Numbered from the stretch's first letter, positions 45,704 through 55,001 are shown. The stretch: DNA of 64,000 bases from Lysinibacillus sp. 2017 (GCF_003073375.1 NZ_CP029002.1:2156001-2220000), one strand, 5' to 3'. Notes: generated by a model not told the origin, from the sequence alone. Numbers and translations are program-made.

Positions 45704-46963
45704 TTACAATTCATTTAATTCAACAACTTCTCCATTATTCGCCTTTACTGCAAAATGGCAATCTAACTTTCCGCATAAAACATAGCTACCCTGCTCAAAA
45801 TCATATACATAATATGGTGTCAATTCAATGAAGTCCTTTAATTTCTTAAATGCTTCCTCTTTTTTAACCTTTATTTCCTCTGCTTCTTCTAATTCCATAT
45901 ATATTTTTAAAAATGGCTTATTATCCATGAAGTTCAATACTTGATAAGTCTCCGAGTCAATGAATAGCTTCAATTTCCTTTTAAATACGCGCTCTTTCTG
46001 TTCCTTTGCTTTTAATGTTGCATGGATGTATCCCTTATCTCGATATAGCGACTTTAATACCCATTTCCCTGAATCATTCGGGTATTCTTGACTAAAAAAT
46101 TTTTTAATGTTACTAACACACTTTTTAATTTCTTCCTCTGTTATTGATCGCAAATCTGGATGTGGTTCACACTGAAATGCTTGATCAGGCGTGACATTTT
46201 CAATGAGTGATATTATTTTACTTTGGAAAGTTTCTTGAATATTATCATCCCACTCTAACACTTTGTCCATTTGCAAAGAAAACGTATCATCTACAAAGGG
46301 TAAGGTAGAAAAACAGTTATTCTTAATATAAATTTCTTCTATTGCAAATGCAGGAATGAGCTTTTTTTGTTCAGTGACTGGAAATTCAACTAACTTTAAT
46401 TGTTCCTTGGCTAACTCTTCTATTTGTTCAAGGGAAAGTAAATATTTTTCTTGTTTTACTAGTTTCTCTGAGGGAAACTGTCCATATATAGAAAATAAGG
46501 TCAGCCTCCCTTCCTTATCTAGTTTTAATTCAATATTACCTGACGGAGAAACTGCAACCCCATCTATACATTCCTTGAATTGAAGGCCTCTTTCTTCTTC
46601 CTTCCAGAACTCAAACTGCCTTCCATAATTTAAACCCGTTTCCTTTTCGATCCACTTGATGATTTCATCCCTATTATTCAAATCAAACGTCATACCATCA
46701 ACAGTCGATATCCCCTTACTAAAAATGACACGTTTTGTCCTTCTTGAATGGATGTCTAACTCAATACAAGCTGTTCCCTCTGGATTATAGGTTTCATCAT
46801 CCCAATTTTTAATATGATTTGGAAACCATTCCATGCTTAGGGTATAAACCGTATCTTTGAAAATTGTCGTACTTCGGTAAATATCAAATGTATGTAAATA
46901 ATATTCGTGTAAGCAGTATTTTTCTTTTGTAAAATTAACTAATTCCTCTATTCTCTTATCCAT
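45704..46963 (-). CDS. YcdB/YcdC-repeat-like cytosolic protein
   Basis: The 419-residue protein has no signal peptide. The repeating pattern (WIEKETGLNYGRQFEFWKEE, VAVSPSGNIELKLD, LTLFSIYGQFPSEKL) resembles the YcdB/YcdC domain of bacilli, usually linked to extracytoplasmic PepSY-like proteins of unknown role. GGGAG lies 6 nt before the ATG. The IS21-family left end lies directly upstream of that site, so the native promoter has been displaced. Confidence 0.6.
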   Translation of the reverse strand: MDKRIEELVNFTKEKYCLHEYYLHTFDIYRSTTIFKDTVYTLSMEWFPNHIKNWDDETYNPEGTACIELDIHSRRTKRVIFSKGISTVDGMTFDLNNRDEIIKWIEKETGLNYGRQFEFWKEEERGLQFKECIDGVAVSPSGNIELKLDKEGRLTLFSIYGQFPSEKLVKQEKYLLSLEQIEELAKEQLKLVEFPVTEQKKLIPAFAIEEIYIKNNCFSTLPFVDDTFSLQMDKVLEWDDNIQETFQSKIISLIENVTPDQAFQCEPHPDLRSITEEEIKKCVSNIKKFFSQEYPNDSGKWVLKSLYRDKGYIHATLKAKEQKERVFKRKLKLFIDSETYQVLNFMDNKPFLKIYMELEEAEEIKVKKEEAFKKLKDFIELTPYYVYDFEQGSYVLCGKLDCHFAVKANNGEVVELNEL

Positions 46964-47029
46964 CTAAATCTCCCTGTACAAATGTCAATTAATCTATGTA
47001 CAAAAACGCTCACTTAACTGTGTATAAAA

Positions 47030-47788
47030 TTACTCACTTTCTGGAGCTAAATGGTTTTTCAAACGATAAGAATTACCGATGATTGTTACAACCGTTGCGT
47101 GATGTAAAATGCGATCTAAAATCGCATTGGCTAACTTAGGCTCCTGAAACACTTCGTCCCAAGATTTAAAGTTAGCGTTTGTTGTAAAGATTGTGCTTCG
47201 TTTTTCATAACGCATATCGATTAACTGGAAGAAGAGTTTTGCATCCTCCGGATCAATGGGTAAATAACCAATTTCATCGATAATAAGTAACCTATATTTT
47301 GTGTAATGCTTCAAGCGGCTCTCTAGACGATTCTCTAGGCGAGCCCTTTTTAAGTTCTGAATCAAATCATGACATTTTATAAAATACGTACTTGTACGTT
47401 TTTTTGCAGCCGCAATCCCGATAGCGGAGGCTAAATGGGTCTTACCCACACCACTAGGGCCTAAAAATACGATGTTTTCATTACTCTCAATAAAACGTAA
47501 TGTAAGAAAATCATGAATCTGTTGCGGGTTGATTGACGGTTGGAAGTCGAAATCATAGTCCTTTATCTCTTTTAGATTTGGGAAGGCACCCACTTTTACC
47601 ATCGCATGAATCATATTGTGTTCACGTAAATCAATTTCATAATTTGTTAATTTAATCAACGTATCGATAAATGACATTTGATTGTGGATGCCGAAGTCCA
47701 CGACTTCATCTAAATGTGTAACCATTTGTTTTAATTTTAAATACTCTAAGTTCTTCAAAAGTTGCTGATAATTTGTTTGCTGTATCAT
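47030..47788 (-). CDS. istB: IS21-family helper ATPase IstB
   Basis: The 252-residue DnaA/DnaC-like AAA+ ATPase has Walker A FLGPSGVGKTHLA and Walker B LLIIDEIGYLP, plus the Arg-rich C-terminal region. It selects and licenses the target site for IstA. The start overlaps the istA stop by 4 nt (ATGA). It is full length for the family. Confidence 0.93.
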   Translation of the reverse strand: MIQQTNYQQLLKNLEYLKLKQMVTHLDEVVDFGIHNQMSFIDTLIKLTNYEIDLREHNMIHAMVKVGAFPNLKEIKDYDFDFQPSINPQQIHDFLTLRFIESNENIVFLGPSGVGKTHLASAIGIAAAKKRTSTYFIKCHDLIQNLKRARLENRLESRLKHYTKYRLLIIDEIGYLPIDPEDAKLFFQLIDMRYEKRSTIFTTNANFKSWDEVFQEPKLANAILDRILHHATVVTIIGNSYRLKNHLAPESE

Positions 47789-49071
47789 GTGTCATACACC
47801 TCTCCAATAGCTTTTAGATTGTTTTTCGCTAAAGTATCAATGTCTGGATAACGAGGTGCAGAAATTTGCAAGGTTTCTTTATAATCTGAAGGACGAATAT
47901 TTAATTTTCGATTCGATATAAGATGCTGTGCAATACACTCCATGTTATAATAAATCCATAATTGATCATCATGTATTTGTATCCCAACTTTTTGGCCAAT
48001 GTACTTAGTGGGGACTGAATACTGGTTGGCTTTGTAGGAGACCATACTTGATGTGTTTACTTGTACAAGCTGATGCTTGATACGGTAAGAGTTCCTTATC
48101 TTTTCTGCGGGTAGCGGAAGTAGGGAGCTCTTTTCTTTTTCTAAAGCAAATACGGGTATTTTGCCTGACCCTTGATGGAAAGATTGATTCAATCGATTCA
48201 TTAACTTTTCAATGAAATGATAGAGCTCTTCTAAGGTCAATTGACCTTGATATGCATGGATTTCATCAATAAATTTCATCTGTGTTTCTACTTTACCTTT
48301 TGTACGAGGACGCCGTGCTATACATGGTCGTACCTTAAAGTCAAAATCCTTCGCAAAAGCGGCGAACCTGCTATTTATTTTTCCTGAACACTGTTCTGTT
48401 CGTGCCACATCCATAATTGTTTTTGGGTTATCAGTTACGATCTCTTTTGGAACACCCCCAATTTTTTCGAATGCTTCGGTTAAAAATGAGAACAAAACAT
48501 CTTGTGTTTTACTCAATGTCAGAGTAAATATACGGAATCTTGAATACCCTAGAACCAGCGCACCTACGTTTACCTCTACTTTTTCACCATCACTTGTCTC
48601 AAAAGGAATGCTTTCCTTCCAATCAAACTGTGCCTGTTGACCTGGTGGTGTTTCAAATCTTGTCGTACCTTTCGGTGAGGGAATACGCATTTGATCTGTA
48701 AAATAAGCTGCGAATTCGGGTGTCTTTGCGATATAGCGACGGAATGTAGAAGCACCACATTCTAAACCGTGATTGTCTTTTAAATATTGCCAAAGTATAC
48801 GGCGGTAATAAAACACCTGCTTTGAATCCTCCGACAGTAGTGCAGCGATTACCTCATAATAATCATCTAAAATAGATGCCTTTTCTTTTGTTTCTTTTGG
48901 TGTAAATCCATTTAGGTACTTATCAACTGTACGTCGATCCACACCCATTTCTCTAGCCAACTGGCTTTTGTTAATTTTCATTTTTAAATTCTCCATTAAC
49001 TGTTTGAATTTTGGTAAGTCTGAAAGACTATTAATTTCAAAATTCGTTTGAACATCTAGCGTTATGTACAT
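47785..49071 (-). CDS. istA: IS21-family transposase IstA
   Basis: The 428-residue transposase has an N-terminal helix-turn-helix (INKSQLAREMGVDRRTVDKY) and a DDE catalytic core: Asp in QAQFDWKE, Asp in IVTDNPKT, Glu in RTKGKVETQMKF. A C-terminal SH3-like domain follows. GAGGTG lies 6 nt before the ATG at 49071; an in-frame GTG at 49080 is part of that site. All catalytic residues are present, so the element may be active. Confidence 0.93.
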   Translation of the reverse strand: MYITLDVQTNFEINSLSDLPKFKQLMENLKMKINKSQLAREMGVDRRTVDKYLNGFTPKETKEKASILDDYYEVIAALLSEDSKQVFYYRRILWQYLKDNHGLECGASTFRRYIAKTPEFAAYFTDQMRIPSPKGTTRFETPPGQQAQFDWKESIPFETSDGEKVEVNVGALVLGYSRFRIFTLTLSKTQDVLFSFLTEAFEKIGGVPKEIVTDNPKTIMDVARTEQCSGKINSRFAAFAKDFDFKVRPCIARRPRTKGKVETQMKFIDEIHAYQGQLTLEELYHFIEKLMNRLNQSFHQGSGKIPVFALEKEKSSLLPLPAEKIRNSYRIKHQLVQVNTSSMVSYKANQYSVPTKYIGQKVGIQIHDDQLWIYYNMECIAQHLISNRKLNIRPSDYKETLQISAPRYPDIDTLAKNNLKAIGEVYDT

Positions 49072-49295
49072 ACTAATCACCTCATGATTAGTATGCTAGA
49101 AAGTGAGGCAAAAGTGTACATCTTTAAGTGAGTGCGATTGTACATGAACATCGTAGCATTTGTACCCTACTTTTTAATGTATGATGTACAACATCTTCTA
49201 CTTTTCAATAATCACTGTATGCTGGGTTAATATAATTTTACCGTATTAACCCTATATTGTATTTTGATTCAAGAAAACAACATCTAATATAATGA

Positions 49296-49756
49296 TTTCC
49301 TTACACGCCTCTTCTTTTATACATTTGCATCTGAACAAAAATTTCAGCAATACAAAGCACTTTATGAGGAGTTTGGCTGGGTACATGTAGGCGGCTCACG
49401 GTTATCGACTTTACAGTATTGGTTAAATCCAAATAATAAAGATGATTCCCTGTTTTCCGATCAATCCTCTGAAAAAAATTATTTACAGCGTCTTAGCAAA
49501 ACATACGGGGCATGCGCATTCTTTTTCCTTTTTATCACATTTTGTGTATTTAAAAACTCAGCACAGTTTCTAAATATTAAAGATGCTTATTATACACCAG
49601 GGTTATGGGAACTTTTGGGGTGCATTCTTATTCGAAACACCTTCCGCCATCTTTAGATTCAGCTCTCCATGGCTAATGCTAATCTTCGGCATAGTATCTT
49701 TAAATACGTATTTTAAATATAAGGCTCTGTTAAATTTAATTGTTGTTTTTAAATAA
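49296..49756 (+). pseudogene. DUF2812 gene remnant
   Basis: An open stretch without a start reads FYTFASEQKFQQYKALYEEF then GWVHVGGSRLSTLQYWL and a membrane helix. This matches the middle of DUF2812 proteins such as the one at 14008. Near 49610 a one-base shift is needed to continue into GAFLFETPSAIFRF and the last membrane helix (LMLIFGIVSLNTYFKYKALL), ending at a TAA at 49754. The 5' half and any padR gene are missing; the IS21 element lies 130 bp upstream. Confidence 0.7.
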
Positions 49757-49927
49757 TTGGGGGAATCTGATTTATTGTGGTTTCCCATTTTGGGTATAGT
49801 AAGAAAAATATGAATTTACAACAATAAGGAATATACACTTTTATACAAGATAGAGAACACTTCCAACAAGCAAAATACAATTGTATCAACCATTTGAGCC
49901 ATCTGTATTAAATATGGTATAAAAAAT

Positions 49928-50031
49928 GTTCACAAGAAAAAGCACGAAACGCTGTTAAATCAACGTTTGTGCCTTTTTAAACTGTCCCCAAACTTTCATT
50001 TGGGAACGTTTATTAGGTTTGTATTGTATAC
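49928..50031. repeat. Mosaic palindromic repeat, copy R2
   Basis: GTTCACAAG is followed by the hairpin AAAAAGCACGAAACG/CGTTTGTGCCTTTTT (49937-49978) and CCCAAACTTTCATTTGGG with the tail AACGTTTA. It lies downstream of the minus-strand gene at 50061. 49757-49927 shows nothing. Confidence 0.7.
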
Positions 50032-50060
50032 TTTATAAATCCTTAGTACTGAATCTAATT

Positions 50061-50597
50061 TTAAAATTTGTCCGATTCAAAAAAAGGTTCAATACCTATT
50101 TCTTTTAATAAGTATTTTAGATGGCTATGTTTTTCTGCTAAATGTTTTTTGGGAATTAAAATTTCTTCTTTTACACGTTTAAAAATATTAGGGTTATGTT
50201 CAGGAAACCATTCTTCATAACTAATCCCTTTATCTTGTTCAATTTTTATTAAACAGTACACTATATTTTCAAACATATAGGGGAATTCTTTTTCTATCCG
50301 GTCGTGATATTTTAAAAGTGCATCAAGATAATCTTCGAAGCAATAATATTGATTTAAAGGATCTCTATGTACCTCCCACTCTTTGACTGGCTGAAATACC
50401 TGGCAATATCCTGTTTCCCAAGTCCCTAACATACAGGTAAATGCAACAATCGAGTATTTTCTAGTTTCAAAATCTTCGTCTGCAAAATATTTATAATATT
50501 CTTCTCTATACTTACCATAACAACCACTAGTATGATAATAGCCTACTGCAAAACCTTTCAAGCCACGTTTTGCTTGTTCGATAATGTTATTCGTCAA
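50061..50597 (-). CDS. Unknown protein, 178 residues
   Basis: This soluble protein is rich in Tyr, Phe and Glu (GYYHTSGCYGKYREEYYKYF, YCFEDYLDALLKYHDRIEKEF) with no membrane segment or motif I recognise. The start is TTG, 7 nt after GGAGGG; an ATG in that gap is out of frame and stops at once. It lies 3' to 5' beside a secreted protein gene with 120 nt between. Copy R2 follows its 3' end. Confidence 0.6.
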   Translation of the reverse strand: MTNNIIEQAKRGLKGFAVGYYHTSGCYGKYREEYYKYFADEDFETRKYSIVAFTCMLGTWETGYCQVFQPVKEWEVHRDPLNQYYCFEDYLDALLKYHDRIEKEFPYMFENIVYCLIKIEQDKGISYEEWFPEHNPNIFKRVKEEILIPKKHLAEKHSHLKYLLKEIGIEPFFESDKF

Positions 50598-50720
50598 ACT
50601 TCATCCCTCCGCCCATTTATCCTTCAAGGATATCTAATTTAACTTTATTTATAAATACATCAAGAGCAGTCACATACTTTTGGGCTGCCTTTCCATTGCA
50701 TGAAGAATCAAAACAAATCG

Positions 50721-51335
50721 TCATACTGGAGAGATTTGTCCTCCGAGTTTTGCAATAAGTTGATTGTTTTTTATTTCAAAGTTGATACGATTACCAAAGT
50801 ATATATCATCAAACAAATGTTCAGGTTGAATACCCAAAGGTTTAATATCAATTGTATATTTCTTGTCACCAATACTAACAATTGCTTTGTTTGGTGTTAT
50901 CTCGGTCTTTACGTTTTTTAATAATATGGCTATTGGGTCATCAACAGGTACCTCAACTGGCATCATACTCTGTGTTTTCTCGGATTTTTGCTGTTGCATT
51001 TGAAACACATGAACTTCACGTTCTAAAACACCAGTACCAGTACCTTTAGTCAAAATTATGACAAGCTCTTTCTTTCCATCTTGACTGATATCCTCATAGA
51101 TAATCTCAGGAGACCAAGTAGGACTTGTTGTGTTTATCCAATAAGGTTTTGAAAAGAGGCTACCTTGAAAATCAATTTTAAAATCTGTATATAATCCATT
51201 CATCTTTTTTGCATAAATTGTAACGCCTACTTTATCAGACTTAGCAATTTCATCATAGTTATTTGTCGTAGCTATCGCCTTCGATAAAACAGCAAAAAGA
51301 GAAATGGCAATAATTAAAATAAGTATTTTTTTCAT
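50721..51335 (-). CDS. Exported protein, unknown function
   Basis: The 204-residue protein has a signal peptide (MKKILILIIAISLFAVLSKA) and a beta-rich body with SQDGKKELVIIL, a Ca-loop-like D-x-D/N-G pattern. The ATG at 51335 follows GAGGTG by 7 nt; the earlier in-frame ATG at 51350 has none. Family not recognised. Confidence 0.62.
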   Translation of the reverse strand: MKKILILIIAISLFAVLSKAIATTNNYDEIAKSDKVGVTIYAKKMNGLYTDFKIDFQGSLFSKPYWINTTSPTWSPEIIYEDISQDGKKELVIILTKGTGTGVLEREVHVFQMQQQKSEKTQSMMPVEVPVDDPIAILLKNVKTEITPNKAIVSIGDKKYTIDIKPLGIQPEHLFDDIYFGNRINFEIKNNQLIAKLGGQISPV

Positions 51336-51413
51336 AAGAAAACACCTCATTTTAGTGTTCTCAAAATTTCACTGTTTATTACACTAAATTGCTACGTTAG
51401 TTGAGGTAAAAAC

Positions 51414-51647
51414 ATTCCCAAAGCGTCGTTTGGTAACATTTCATGCCATTCAGAATAAGTGGATCGAACAGTCCTCTTTAAAATAATTTCTCACAGCGTC
51501 TCAGAGCGTTATTTTCTATAAAAACAGCGACAAACACTGTGAAATCAGTGTTTGTCGCTGTTTGAAATGTTCCCAAGCTTGAAGTGACTCCTAATAGTTA
51601 GACACGGTTATTGGTTACCTAACTTTGATTTGGTAACGTTATTTGGA
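51414..51647. repeat. Mosaic palindromic repeat, copy R3
   Basis: It starts ATTCCCAAAGCG-TCG-TTTGGTAAC. It then has a perfect 18-bp hairpin AAACAGCGACAAACACTG with its complement (51522-51563), GTTCCCAAGC, an IS3-like end TGAAGTGACTCCTAATAG (51580-51597) and GGTTACCTAAC...TTTGGTAACGTT. It separates the exported protein gene from the methyltransferase gene. Confidence 0.78.
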
Positions 51648-51673
51648 TAACTCTGCATAAAAGTTGAAGTGAG

Positions 51674-52390
51674 TTATTTTATACTATGAAAAATAAAAGA
51701 TTTTGTTTTTGAAGTTGCTTGATTAAATTCCCAATCTCCATAAACTTGAATCCGTGAAAACCCTGCTTTTTTTAGTGATTCATAAATTGCTTCCTGTGTT
51801 CTAAATTTCAATTGCATTTTTTCATGAATAACTACTTCTCCAGTATGTTTTCTTTTCACCGTTTCATAAAAAGTAAAAACATCGTCTACTAATCCTTCAT
51901 ATTGTGTCCAAATTTCAAGTGGCTCACCATTCAATAAATCTGTTGCTATATCCGGTGTCGTATCTTTTTCCCACTCTTCCCACACTTTTTCTAATGGATT
52001 ACGAGTATCGAAAATAAAATGGCCTCCAGGTTTTAACGCTCGAAAAGCATCTGTAACAACATTTTCCCAGCTTTTCTCTGTAAGAAATACTTGTGCAACA
52101 TTCGCAGTCATAATTATTGTTTCATATGTATTGGTTTGTAGATTTGAACTATCACCAACTATCCATGTCACTTCATCAGAATATTGCTTATTTTTCGCAT
52201 ATTTAATTGCTTCTTCATTTGGGTCAATTGCTGTAATTTGATAGTTTGCTTTCGCAAAATGAGTTGTTAATCTCCCTGTCCCACAGCCTAAATCGGCTAT
52301 AGTCTTTACATTAATCTTCTTCAATAATGTTAAAAAAAATTCATCGTCTTTTCCCCAACCATTTACTTGGTCATAAACTAGTGGAATCAA
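51674..52390 (-). CDS. Class I SAM-dependent methyltransferase
   Basis: The 238-residue methyltransferase has motif I IADLGCGTGRLTTHFA (about residues 30-45), the acidic AIDPNEEAI and the later ALKPGGHFIFDTRNP. It would methylate a small molecule; the substrate is not evident. The start is TTG with AGG 7 nt upstream. It is flanked on both sides by copies of the mosaic repeat (R3 and R4). Confidence 0.82.
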   Translation of the reverse strand: MIPLVYDQVNGWGKDDEFFLTLLKKINVKTIADLGCGTGRLTTHFAKANYQITAIDPNEEAIKYAKNKQYSDEVTWIVGDSSNLQTNTYETIIMTANVAQVFLTEKSWENVVTDAFRALKPGGHFIFDTRNPLEKVWEEWEKDTTPDIATDLLNGEPLEIWTQYEGLVDDVFTFYETVKRKHTGEVVIHEKMQLKFRTQEAIYESLKKAGFSRIQVYGDWEFNQATSKTKSFIFHSIK

Positions 52391-52530
52391 TCATTTACCT
52401 ACTTTCTAAATGTTACTTATTAGTCCCTTAAAATGAAGTGTTCTTATCTTCCCATACGACATTGTAGAACCTGTATTTTCTCTATTCAATTATAACAAAT
52501 TATGGATTTTTCACCTCGTTAAATATTAAA

Positions 52531-52710
52531 GTTATCAAAGCGACGTTTGGTAACCTAATTGAGGTAAAAAGCAACCAAGACGGTTTATAAGTCTTAGCTG
52601 CTGGTTCGAACGTTCCCAAGCTTTTATTGAACTGCACCCCATTTGTTAGACACATCTAACAAGGAGGTGCAGTTCACATTTGGGAACGTTTTTTGTATAC
52701 AGATGTATTA
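52531..52710. repeat. Mosaic palindromic repeat, copy R4, with mini-IS3 insert
   Basis: It starts GTTATCAAAGCG-ACG-TTTGGTAAC, includes a hairpin near 52570-52606, then GTTCCCAAGC, a 49-bp palindromic insert (52628-52676) and CATTTGGGAACGTT. Its tail TATACAGATGTATTA (52696-52710) contains the stop codon of the next gene. Confidence 0.78.
52628..52676. mobile_element. 49-bp IS3-type paired-end element
   Basis: Two inverted ends, TGAACTGCACC...TTGTTAGA and TCTAACAA...GGTGCAGTTCA, lie almost back to back with 4 nt between. They resemble terminal repeats of IS3-family (IS150 group) elements without any transposase, i.e. a minimal MITE-like relic. Confidence 0.6.
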
Positions 52711-53451
52711 TTTGAAATACCAATTCTGTGCATTTATGTAGAGAATCTTATCGATCTCTTTATCATCAAATAGTTCTTGAACTAGTGTAATGTCGGTATC
52801 ACTAAAAGGTCGTCTTGCACGTGTTGAAGGTAAATCTGTTCCAAACATTAATGCATCTGGATTTACTTTGTAAATCAATTCTAACGCATTTTTCACATTA
52901 AGCTCGACACGCCCAAAACCTGTTGCCTTCACACGAACACCTTTATCCACTAATTTGAGTAAATGTGGTAAGCCTTCTTCTGATAAGCCTAAATGGTCAA
53001 TTGAAACTGCTGGTAACGTTTCAATTGTTGCTGCAATGTCAGGTAATTCTTTTGAATCAATGTATAATTCGCTATGCCAGCCAACTAAATCATATACACG
53101 TCTTGCAAAGTAATCTAATTTTGATAAATCTTCTGAGCCACCTCGTTTAATATTAAATCGAAGCGCTTTAACTCCGTTATTATGTAAATGAATAATTTCT
53201 TCATCCGACACGCTATATGGTAATTGTGTGACACCACAAAACGTTGGCCCCATTTCTTTTAAAGCTTTTAATAAATAATTCTGATCAAAGCCTTGAAATG
53301 ATCCTGAAACAATTGCACCACCTTGAACGTTCAGATGCGCTGTATCTTGTTCGTAATCGTCTACCACATAGCTTGGTGGTATATACCCCTGATTTTCTTT
53401 AATGGGAAAATCAAAGTCAATAATATGGAAATGTGCATCAAAAATTTTCAT
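52708..53451 (-). CDS. Amidohydrolase-type metal-dependent hydrolase
   Basis: The 247-residue TIM-barrel hydrolase of the amidohydrolase-2 type has the N-terminal metal ligands in FDAHFHI, a central His in VSIDHLG and the catalytic Asp in ALMFGTDLPS. It is short for the family but all ligands are present. The reaction cannot be named. It is framed by repeat copies R4 and R5. Confidence 0.8.
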   Translation of the reverse strand: MKIFDAHFHIIDFDFPIKENQGYIPPSYVVDDYEQDTAHLNVQGGAIVSGSFQGFDQNYLLKALKEMGPTFCGVTQLPYSVSDEEIIHLHNNGVKALRFNIKRGGSEDLSKLDYFARRVYDLVGWHSELYIDSKELPDIAATIETLPAVSIDHLGLSEEGLPHLLKLVDKGVRVKATGFGRVELNVKNALELIYKVNPDALMFGTDLPSTRARRPFSDTDITLVQELFDDKEIDKILYINAQNWYFK

Positions 53452-53525
53452 CGTTAAGCCTCCATCGTCGAAATTATGTTACACAAATATAATTCTAGAT
53501 AAATATCATCAATACCTTCTAGATA

Positions 53526-53692
53526 GTTCCCAAAGCATAGTTTGGGCACTTATCGTTCACAAGCAGCCAAAATACTCCCTATTCAATTGAATAGGGGGTA
53601 TTGGTTCCCTAAGGTTTATTGAAGTGCCCCCTAAAAGTTAGACACGTTTATTGGTTACCTAACTTTGATTTGGGAACGTTTATTTGAATAAT
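53526..53692. repeat. Mosaic palindromic repeat, copy R5
   Basis: GTTCCCAAAGC...TTTGGGCAC leads into GTTCACAAGCAG, the palindrome CCCTATTCAATTGAATAGGG (53577-53596), GGTTCCCTAAG, an IS3-like end TGAAGTGCCCCCTAAAAG (53620-53637) and GGTTACCTAAC...TTTGGGAACGTTTA. Confidence 0.8.
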
Positions 53693-53832
53693 CAATGTAT
53701 GTAAATATTGGTTTAGTGTATTACTGATTTAATTAATCCCTAACATTTTTGTGATATTCAGAGGGGTTTAGTTTCGGAAATATATTTCGGAATAATTAAA
53801 TAATATATAATTATAAAGAAGGGGGTGAGTTT

Positions 53833-54315
53833 TTGAAGAGATGGACTTGGCTTATCATTATAGGAGTTCTTATTTCAGGTTACATATATAATATTAGTTC
53901 AGCTAAATATAGGGAATCTAGTGTATCTGAAGTATTCAAAATTGTTGAATCAGATTATTCGAAAGAGCTGTATACTACTGGAACGATTAATTATGTTTCC
54001 GAAGATATTACAGAAAACAAAAAAGCTACACTTTCAACAGAAATGATAGCCAATTTACTGAATCAATTAGAAAACACAAAGGTAACAGGTATTAAACAAA
54101 AAGATTTAAACGCTTTAACTGAACTTAATTACTATATTATTGACTTAGAATCGACGGTTGCGGATAATCTTATACTTTTTGTTAGCCAAGATGAAAATAC
54201 TGGAAATAGTATTTTAGAAGTATTCGCTATTGATAAGAAATTAGCAGATAAATATCTCATGCGTGACAAAGAAGTTTTCAATTTAATAGCAGAATTAATA
54301 AAACAAGCCCATTAA
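53833..54315 (+). CDS. Membrane-anchored hypothetical protein
   Basis: The 160-residue protein has an N-terminal helix (WTWLIIIGVLISGYIYNI) and an extracytoplasmic remainder with no recognised domain. The start is TTG, 6 nt after GGGGGTGA. It is one of only two plus-strand genes in the 50-58.8 kb run and is bordered by R5 and R6. Confidence 0.58.
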   Translation: MKRWTWLIIIGVLISGYIYNISSAKYRESSVSEVFKIVESDYSKELYTTGTINYVSEDITENKKATLSTEMIANLLNQLENTKVTGIKQKDLNALTELNYYIIDLESTVADNLILFVSQDENTGNSILEVFAIDKKLADKYLMRDKEVFNLIAELIKQAH

Positions 54316-54320
54316 TTAAA

Positions 54321-54432
54321 GTTTCATTTGGAGAATTACTGTTCATAAACAGTCGAAACACCCCCTATTCAATTGAATAGAGGGTGTTGGCTCCCATAGT
54401 GTCATTTGGGAACGTTATTTGTATAGAGGTGT
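54321..54432. repeat. Mosaic palindromic repeat, copy R6
   Basis: GTTCATAAACAG is followed by the palindrome ACACCCCCTATTCAATTG (54358-54375) and its complement, GGCTCCCATAG and TCATTTGGGAACGTT with the tail ATTTGTATAGAGGTGTATA. This 75-bp unit is shared with R5 and R8. Confidence 0.78.
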
Positions 54433-54522
54433 ATAGCTTATGCTCGGTTAAATTAGGCAAATAAACTAATAAACTTTTCGCTATATACATCTATTGCAAT
54501 CATTGCATTCAATTAAGGTAAT

Positions 54523-54804
54523 TTATTTTTTTTTTAAATCGAAAAGTACAGGTGCTATATTTAATAAAATAGAAACAATTGTCAAAAACCAAAATGCCCT
54601 AGACATACCTGGTACTACATCTGATAAAGCTGCCCAATCCTCCACTTTTATCCACGTATTTAGATAACTGTAATCAGCACAAACTGTTAATGCTGTAAAT
54701 GATAACCCCATTGCCATCGCAAGTTTGTAATCTTTGCCTGTTGCATACATATAAAGGTTAATAAAAGTTGCTATTATTGCGATAAGACCTAATATGACCC
54801 ACAT
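54523..54804 (-). CDS. Small three-helix membrane protein
   Basis: The 93-residue protein has three hydrophobic segments and a KKK tail (MWVILGLIAIIATFINLYMY, GLSFTALTVCADYSYL, FWFLTIVSILLNIAPVLF). The family is unassigned. It is flanked by R6 and R7. Confidence 0.6.
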   Translation of the reverse strand: MWVILGLIAIIATFINLYMYATGKDYKLAMAMGLSFTALTVCADYSYLNTWIKVEDWAALSDVVPGMSRAFWFLTIVSILLNIAPVLFDLKKK

Positions 54805-54861
54805 AATGATGCCCCCATTAAACTTTCAATTTTCAATATAGACATAAAATGGAATAATAAA

Positions 54862-54960
54862 GTTCCCTAAGCGTCGTTGAAGTGACCCCTAAAAGTTAGA
54901 CATGGTTATTGGTTACCTAACTTGCATTTGGGAACGTTTTATTATATGGGCATGTATATT
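54862..54960. repeat. Mosaic palindromic repeat, copy R7
   Basis: GTTCCCTAAGCGTCG joins directly to an IS3-like end TGAAGTGACCCCTAAAAG (54878-54895), then GGTTACCTAAC...TTTGGGAACGTT and a GCATGTATATT tail. The central hairpin module is absent, so this is a short version. Confidence 0.78.
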
Positions 54961-55001
54961 TATGATTACAGTTATATCAGTGTAGTATGTCAATGAAGCA
55001 T

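Larger units (their letters stand above)
46975..49167 (-). mobile_element. IS21-family insertion sequence, apparently intact
   Basis: About 2.19 kb encloses istA and istB. Its ends are imperfect inverted repeats of roughly 70 bp. The left end reads TGTACAAATG...ATGTACAA...CTCACTTAA...CTCACTTTCT. The complement of the right end reads GGTACAAATG...ATGTACAA...CTCACTTAA...CTCACTTTCT. The repeated TGTACA and CTCACTT blocks are the multiple transposase-binding sites typical of the family. Flanks CCCTG and CCCTA are nearly but not exactly a target duplication, so the precise boundaries are uncertain by a few bases. Confidence 0.88.

Noticed and set aside
49603-49788. 61-codon minus-strand ORF
   Set aside because: It is antisense to the DUF2812 remnant, which explains the coding-like composition.
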